Shown here piece by piece: positions 57,810 to 64,000 of a stretch of 64,000 nucleotides of DNA. The translations under genes were made by a program, and so were the position numbers. The DNA comes from Euryodendron excelsum (Eukaryota; Streptophyta; Magnoliopsida; Ericales; Pentaphylacaceae), in assembly GCA_033060915.1 (NCBI GenBank), contig CM065377.1, forward strand, positions 52,936,683 through 53,000,682. Reading direction: 5' to 3'. The number at the start of each line of letters is the position of its first letter. The first letter of the stretch is position 1. The notes beneath the pieces were generated by a model. It saw nothing but the letters and a program-made list of their open reading frames with translations. It had not been told where the DNA came from and did no database searches.

Positions 57810-59929
57810 TATACTGACCTATTTTCAGACTCTCTGCAACACATTACATTGCCTCTGTATGTGTTTGTAATGTCTGTCACAGCTTCAGTTTGTTGTTTTT
57901 ATGGTTATTTATTAGGGTATTCCTATTTGGGTTATTGTGGTAGCTAGCCAGCAGTTTGTTACTTATTCCTACTCCCTTGCTTTAGTGACAATAAAGTGTA
58001 GAATGGTATTGACTCTATTGAGGGATTAAAAATAAATAAATATGAATGAGGTAAATGTTGTTTATTGGTATTTAGTTAGTGACTGTTTGCGGTCTTTTTA
58101 TTTAAAATTGAAACACTCATGGACTTTTCTGTGAAGCTTATATAAGAATAAGATTTTTCTATAGAGTAATGCTATATAATTAGAAAATTTATAAATAATT
58201 TATGTATAGGATAATACAGTTGAATCAAAGTTTTTCATATTTTGAACATCAATAATGAGGTTTGCACGAGCATAAGATCTTAAATTTGATTCCTCTCGCT
58301 CTTTTGTACTTAGTCATCATTTATGTAATTTATAAAATTTACATAATTTATGTAGAGAATGGTCTTACACAAGCTAAAATGAATACTTGGATACCCAGTA
58401 GTAAAAAAAAATCATAATAATACTTTTTAATTACAAAAATGTCATTATCACATTTCACATTTGTTGAGTTTTTTTGTACAAATATTATGAAAGCCTAAGC
58501 ATCAATTGCGACTAATTATCACTTACAGACTAATGCTTGATATATTTGCATGGTCTAACTATCACTTGGTGAGTTCTAACTATTGTGTCTACCATCAAGT
58601 GGCAACTGAAGCATCCCGTAGAGGATGCTAGACTTTTTCTTATGAAAGACTACAATTTTCCTTTCCAATTAGCTCTTACTTTGATGGCATAGGATTCATG
58701 AAAAATCACGCTGTGTTGTTGTTTTTTTTTTTTTTTTTATGATATATTAGAGAGTTAAAATCCTAGGAAAGGAGCTTGTTGCTCTTATTAAAATAGCGTC
58801 TTGCAAGCCTTACAAAATTGGATCTCCAAAACACAAACAACTTTCATTTCTGTTGTAGAAAAAAAGCTACATTTAATGCCCTCTTTTGGGGAAAAATTAT
58901 TTAGTAGATGCAAAACACCATGTTAGTATGATGATGTGGTGCACCCAATCAATTAAAAATTAACACATTATACATTTTCTTGTTAACTCAACTACATGAT
59001 TAATAAATATGAATATATTAAAAAAATTGTTATTTTTATTATTCTAAAACTTAAGTCAATTAACTTAAAAATTAAGTTAATTAACCTAAAATATAAATAT
59101 ATATTAATTTTTAATTAGTTAGACACATCACATCACTATAGTGACGTGATATTCTGAAATTTTTTTCACAACACCACTTTTCTGGCATAAATAAGACCCA
59201 ATCACATGTGAGAGACGCCATGAGCACATTCTTCAACCTGTAGAAATAGCCTCTACCTTTGAACATTTCAAGTTTCATATAAAATTCTTTTTTTTTTTTT
59301 GTTTTTTTTTATCTGCACAAGAAACTGATGCGCCTTAGAAATTCCGCTAAATTAATGGTACAAAAATATGATGTGAAAAGGATCAAAACTAAAGCTAGGG
59401 CTACGATTGCTTTAGTCGAGAGCCCGAACCTTGGGATCTGAGCCCAAGAGATGCATACTCCAAAAAATTTTATTATTAAGATTGGGTTTACTATGATAGG
59501 CAGGGCCTATTGGAACATAGACTAGCGTAATAGATACCCTGAGCAGGAACATCATTTAGAGCCCCGTATCAGAATCACTAACACAATATACATACAGTAC
59601 AGACTATATAGCTCAGGGCACTGGGTATCATTTTGAGAGATAGAGAGCGTAACTATTATTAAATACAAGAGTTGATTGTAAGGAATTTATTTTTAGTGAA
59701 TATTTTAATCTTGATTATTGAATTATTTATTTTTTAAACTTTAAAGAGTGATAACTTAATTATTTATTTCTCAACGTGTCCCTCATATGTGGCTCTTGTT
59801 CATAAATAGGCCCAATATGTGAAAATATTTAATGGGTTAGCGATGAGATTTGAATACATGTCCTTACTTGCTCTGATATCATGTCCAATTGTTGACTATC
59901 AAATCATCTAAAAGCTTAAGCGGTCAGAG
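57810..59929. other. Intergenic region downstream of the AGP gene
   Basis: Includes the 3' untranslated region (stop to about 58000). Poly(T) at 58721-58738 and 59287-59308. At 59850-59890 a GATATCATGTCC string resembles an inverted copia primer site. No gene seen. Confidence 0.45.
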
Positions 59930-60120
59930 CACTACAAGAAAAATGCTTTTTCAGCGGTCAACAAAAAGTGCCACAAAAAAAGATTTTTTCCGACACAATC
60001 GAAAAAAGCGTCGGAAATTTCTGACACTTGTTTAAACAAGTGGCAAATGTTGTGTCGTTTTTCTTTTTTGCCGCGATTGTTTATAGAAAGCAACCTAGCT
60101 AGTTTTTATACGGTTTTTGA
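59930..60120. mobile_element. CACTA (En/Spm)-type terminal region
   Basis: CACTACAAGAAAAATGC at 59930 is the classical CACTA terminal inverted repeat, followed by short subterminal repeats (AGCGGTCAACAAAAAG, CCGACACAATCGAAAAAAGCGTC, TGTGTCG). The opposite TTTCTTGTAGTG end was not found to the right edge, so only one end, or an element reaching beyond the window, is present. Confidence 0.6.
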
Positions 60121-60343
60121 CTTATCAGTCGCTTGGAGATTGCCCTCAATCGTTGGATGATAATCACTCATCAATCGCTGGAGATTATTACCTCGTCAGT
60201 TGTGAGTTAGTCAACAAAGGTAACCCTTCATGTGCCCTCGTCTTTTTTTTTCTTATTCTTTTTTGATACTTTAAGTTTAAAGGTTTTTCTGGTCTATCTC
60301 CTTCATCCGTGTTTCTCTTACTGTGTGTATATATATCCCAAAG

Positions 60344-60378
<35 letters not shown>

Positions 60379-60946
60379 ACTTTCTCTCTATATATGTATC
60401 TACACACCCATGTATAGGTCTCACCCATTTTGAATTTCGTTAAATTTTAGATTTTGGTACTGTAGAACCCTAATTTTGTTTTGCCCTAGTTTTAATCTCA
60501 GGTGAAACCTAACTCAGTTTTGATCATGACAACTGATGCCTTGTTTACCTATAAATCCCACCTCCTAATTCCTGTACAGTCACTTGTTTGTTAATTTAAT
60601 GGCAAAGATGGCATGTCTGTTAATGAGATAACATATAGAAGTTTTTCCCTATTTTTTTTCCTATTGAGGATGTGGTTTCCTCTTATATCGGAATTTGGCT
60701 ATGGATTCTTTTGTGTGTCTGACTAGCTTCAGTTGGAACTCGACAGTTGGAGGGTAGACGACAAACTAGTATAAGTTGTGTTTGTAATTATATATTTTGC
60801 ATATTGTCTTCTCCAGATTGTCATGTAAGGGTTATACAAAATGAATTAGGTGAGACAAGTGCACTGGTGCATTATACATCACCATACTAGGCATGATTCT
60901 GTTAGGATCAAATTACATATACAAGATGAATTAACTTTTCCTTTAC
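60121..60946. other. Sequence inside or beside the CACTA end
   Basis: (TA)n/(TG)n microsatellites at 60328-60376. No transposase-like coding. Nothing else recognised. Confidence 0.4.
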
Positions 60947-61173
60947 AGCCTGTTTGGAACTTGGGGGCGGGGAGGGAAGGGAAGGGAAAAGAGAGGAAAG
61001 AGAAAATGAAGGAAAAGGGAAGGAAAAAAAGGTGAAAATTTTTAAAATCAATCTCTCTTTCTCTCTCTTCTTTCCCTCCACTTTTATTTCATTTTTTTTG
61101 CAAAACCAAACAAGGAAAGGATAGCAAACAGTATTTTTCCTTCTTTTCCTTTTCTCAAGTTCCAAACAGGCCG
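60947..61173. mobile_element. MITE with purine/pyrimidine arms, copy 2
   Basis: Ends GCCTGTTTGGAACTTG and CAAGTTCCAAACAGGC are near-perfect inverted repeats. Left half purine-rich (GGGAAGGGAAGGGAAAAGAG…), right half pyrimidine-rich. Shares both ends and layout with 53490-53820. The 'GGCCTGTTTGG' start is frequent in PIF/Harbinger-type MITEs, but a TWA target duplication was not clear. Confidence 0.65.
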
Positions 61174-61885
61174 TCACATTTTCATCGAGTAAAATCTTCA
61201 CTACTAATATATGTCCCCTTTCATGGTTGTTCTCTGTACACCTGTTTTGGCTCAAATTAACATTTTGAGAAAAATTCAATTATGTAACAGGCAAAAGACG
61301 GTTCTTGATTTCTTTTTTTCTTTTGTTTTGGTTTATTTCCCAAAATACTCCAGTTTGTACATACAAGAAATACAGCAATTGAGTAGCTTTTTCTTCAATT
61401 GCTTTGTGCAGTAAATTTCAGTACAGGTCACAATGACTCAGGATTTAATCCCATAGTGATACTAATGGGTGAATTACGAGACAATGATATTGAATCTGAT
61501 GAATACATTAGTAATAATATTTGAGTTATCAAATGGTCTTCCGTGAACATGGCCAAACAATGGTTGCAAGTTTTATGTTGGTGTTGTCTCTAGTTGCTAT
61601 GAATGCACTCTTTTCTTATTCTCTATTTTCTCATAATGCAATTAATCCTCCGTAGCGCCCTCTTCTCAATTGCTTTTTTGATTGCATCTGATGCAATATA
61701 GCATACTTAATAATAGATTTCTTTTGAGGTACTCCCTGTAATCTGATTGTTATTTTGTGTTGGCATGCCTTCAAAATAAATTTTCTAGTCCATCTATTGT
61801 GATCTACTTCTATGGGCGATGCCCTCCCTTGTCTCTCTTTCTTATGGACAATCAATCCAAAATCAGAAAGATTGTAATTTGTGGG
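61174..61885. other. Intergenic region
   Basis: No supported feature. Confidence 0.4.
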
Positions 61886-61893
61886 TATATCTT

Positions 61894-62150
61894 GAGTAAA
61901 TATTCAGTATAACGGTGGTACCATGTCATCAGGTTGATATGGTATCACAAGTCAATAGAATTATACCAAAATACAGTTATTATCCTCATCACCTAAAATT
62001 AAGGAGTTAGTTAAAGTATTTTATCCGTACTACCCCACTAACTGATATGATATCTCATCAAAACTTGCTCATATGGGTGTATATCATTGGCTTGTGATAC
62101 TATATTAGCAATGATAATGTGATATCACCGTTGCATTGAATATTTTCTCA
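61894..62150. mobile_element. TIR MITE with 8 bp target duplication
   Basis: Ends GAGTAAATATTCAGTATAAC and (reverse complement of the right end) GAGAAAATATTCAATGCAAC are long imperfect inverted repeats; TATATCTT flanks both sides (61886-61893 and 62151-62158). About 257 bp. An 8 bp duplication suggests hAT, but TIRs lack the CAGGG start, so the superfamily is open. Confidence 0.75.
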
Positions 62151-62158
62151 TATATCTT

Positions 62159-64000
62159 GGTTTTTTATTTTAACAGTTACTTATTTCTTCTCGCATCTTA
62201 TTAAAGTTACAACCTAAATAATCTTCTGCCTTACTCTTACTTATCATATGTCCTTGAGATTCTAATATTTCTCTCCATAGTTTTCAAATGAAACTCTTTC
62301 AAGATTATAAAGTATCATTCTTGGCTTGCTATTGTCTTCATAATTTATTCCTTTTCTGACTTATTTTGTTTCCAACAGGTATCAGCATTCTTAGAAATTC
62401 ATGACATAGCTACACTTGTTCGAGGTGCTCACTAAGGCTTAGGGAACCGATTTTTATTTGATCTCTGTGCAGTTGATAGCATTTTCCGTGTCTTACACAT
62501 GATGGTTATCCTTTTTCTACAGTGCATGCCTTAACTATGTGAGTTCCCTAGATTTGTTCTCTTTGCTATCTCATCTTGATGCAAGGAGTTGTAATACCCG
62601 TTTGAGGAGTCATAACCTACTTTTCTTTACTTGACTATCTATGTGCTAGATGTATGTATGACGCGTGGTTAATTAAAATATGCTGGTAGATCCATAACTT
62701 GAATGAGCAAAAATATTAAAACAATTAAACTATTAAGATAAAAGAGTTTGGACCCAATTGATCCAACCACCCAATTCGCCCGAGGTTCCAATGAGATTTG
62801 ATAACTCAAATTATTAGTTTCACCACGAATCTTTAATTCAGAAGATTTCGACCATTAAAACAATGAAATTAATAATAATCAACTTCGAATTATAAATAAT
62901 GAGATTTTTGTGTTCATACCATCAATCTAAGTAACACCCATACCAAATTCATAATTTGTGCATGGACACTCAAAGATTTAGACAAAAACACAAGGTTTCG
63001 ATAGAAAATCTAATAAATGATTACCATATATCCAATTCAATAGCAATTTTGAGGTTAAAGTTGCAATCAATTTGAGGATCATAGACTAATACTATCGATT
63101 TATGCAATATCAATACCAATGTAAAGATTGTGTATTGAAATTACCAAACATAATCAATAATCTATGTGTTCTAAGATATCTAAACTTCAATTGCTAAGAA
63201 TCAAGAGATTTAAGAAGATAAAACAATGATAAACTCATTACCTCCATTGAAAACCATAAAACCCATGGATGATATTCACAATTGGACCCAAGAGAGAAGT
63301 CTTGCTACTTGAATCCATAAGAAAAATGCTTTGAATTAAGAGAAATTGTACTTGATTACAATAAAAATAAATAAATACAAGGAAATCTAAATTTTCTTTC
63401 TCTAAAACTACTTCTATAAACCCGAAAAACTCTAAAAATAAGATGAGATCTCCAAATTTAGGCCAAAAATGACCTTAGATAGGCTAAAAAATAATAGAGT
63501 TACGCGATTGTTAGGCTTTCAAATGCCTAGCTAATGCCTTGCAAACCTGATTTAAATGCTAAAACTTTATTGTTTTAAAGGTGCAAAATAAACAAAACAA
63601 AAGTAAAAATAGAGGTTAAGCCTCTAAAACTACTCTCCCCTACTAAAATAATACAATGTCCTCAATGCATGAAAATAAAGCATGAAATAAGACGAAGCAA
63701 CAAATAAAGAAAGGCTAGGGCGCCTAAATGCACCCCCCAACTAAAGCTACAAACTACCTTAACACTAAACTAACTACTAACAAAACATGAGTAAAAACTA
63801 TTTAAATTACTCCTACTCCTACACAACATTGGAGAGAGATCACCCAATACTTCTAACTAAAAATTTGCTATCATCCCATAAGTCCACTCTTGACACTTGT
63901 AAAAAGTTCAATCAAGCATAATAATAGACAATTTGGCATCTATGTTGACCTCAAGGATATAGCCGTTAAGAGCACAAGGGTCAAAAGGATCATAGAAAGT
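62159..64000. other. Intergenic, right part probably an LTR retroelement remnant
   Basis: From about 62690 the composition and wording change: the minus strand reads TTGGGGGGTGCATTTAGGCG and TGAGGACATTGTATTATTTT, phrases often seen near the polypurine tract of gypsy elements. No LTR pair or protein domain is within the window, so this stays a suggestion. 62159-62690 shows nothing. Confidence 0.35.

Noticed and set aside
59850..59895. Inverted copia primer-site-like string (GATATCATGTCC)
   Set aside because: Suggestive of an LTR end truncated by the CACTA terminus, but no LTR or internal sequence could be matched to it.
1..64000. CRISPR arrays, operons, riboswitches or prophage-type systems
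   Set aside because: Sequence is plant nuclear; the regular short repeats seen (GTCGAC arrays, microsatellites) lack unique equal-length spacers and neighbouring cas-like genes.
1..64000. Functional tRNA or rRNA genes
   Set aside because: Only tRNA-derived SINE heads with mutated boxes were found; no complete cloverleaf or rRNA motif was recognised by eye.

Overview
The window is nuclear DNA of a flowering plant, most likely a eudicot. Evidence: three intron-bearing or plant-type genes (a bHLH factor, eIF3d and a His/Pro-rich arabinogalactan protein), AT-rich spacers, Au-type SINEs, an L1-type LINE with RNase H, and Tat (Ty3/gypsy) and SIRE (Ty1/copia) retrotransposons. No prokaryotic or organellar genes were seen. 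Genes are sparse and transposable elements (TEs) fill most of the sequence.

Layout. 1-6510 and 25149-25353 are AT-rich DNA built from Helitron-like non-autonomous elements with recognisable 5' TC and 3' hairpin-CTAG ends. One of these Helitrons was split by an 18.6 kb insertion (6511-25148): a minus-strand Tat-lineage gypsy element with paired 510-512 bp LTRs, a perfect 5 bp target duplication (AGAAT), gag, protease, RT, two RNase H domains, a truncated integrase and an antisense ORF on the plus strand. Inside it sits a plus-strand SIRE-type copia element (8867-19740) with pol and an env-position ORF. Inside that lies a fragment of a second, minus-strand copia element of the same family (10548-13129). 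Every retroelement ORF carries stops or frameshifts.

25354-42260 is the gene-bearing part: a bHLH162-like transcription factor in three exons (27109-27856), an intronless eIF3d (32970-34673) and a small hypothetical ORF (41994-42251), separated by hAT-type MITEs, SINEs, foldback elements and microsatellites. The bHLH-eIF3d adjacency matches the neighbouring Arabidopsis loci AT4G20970/AT4G20980 as I remember them, so this is probably an old syntenic pair.

42260-56400 holds an L1-like LINE (43459-46390, minus), a degenerate second copy of the small ORF with its promoter (broken by a hAT MITE), AT-rich tandem repeats, and several inverted-repeat elements. 56539-57809 is a two-exon AGP30/31-like cell-wall protein gene. 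57810-64000 is intergenic, with a CACTA-type end, two more TIR elements, and a probable retroelement remnant at the right edge.

No new gene system with a defined function was found. The most unusual structures are the four-level nesting of elements, the GTCGAC motif arrays in the copia LTRs, the SIRE env-position ORF, a 45-base poly(G) run just upstream of the bHLH gene, and the duplicated small ORF. Coordinates of element ends were read by eye; those with matching target duplications are firm, the others approximate.
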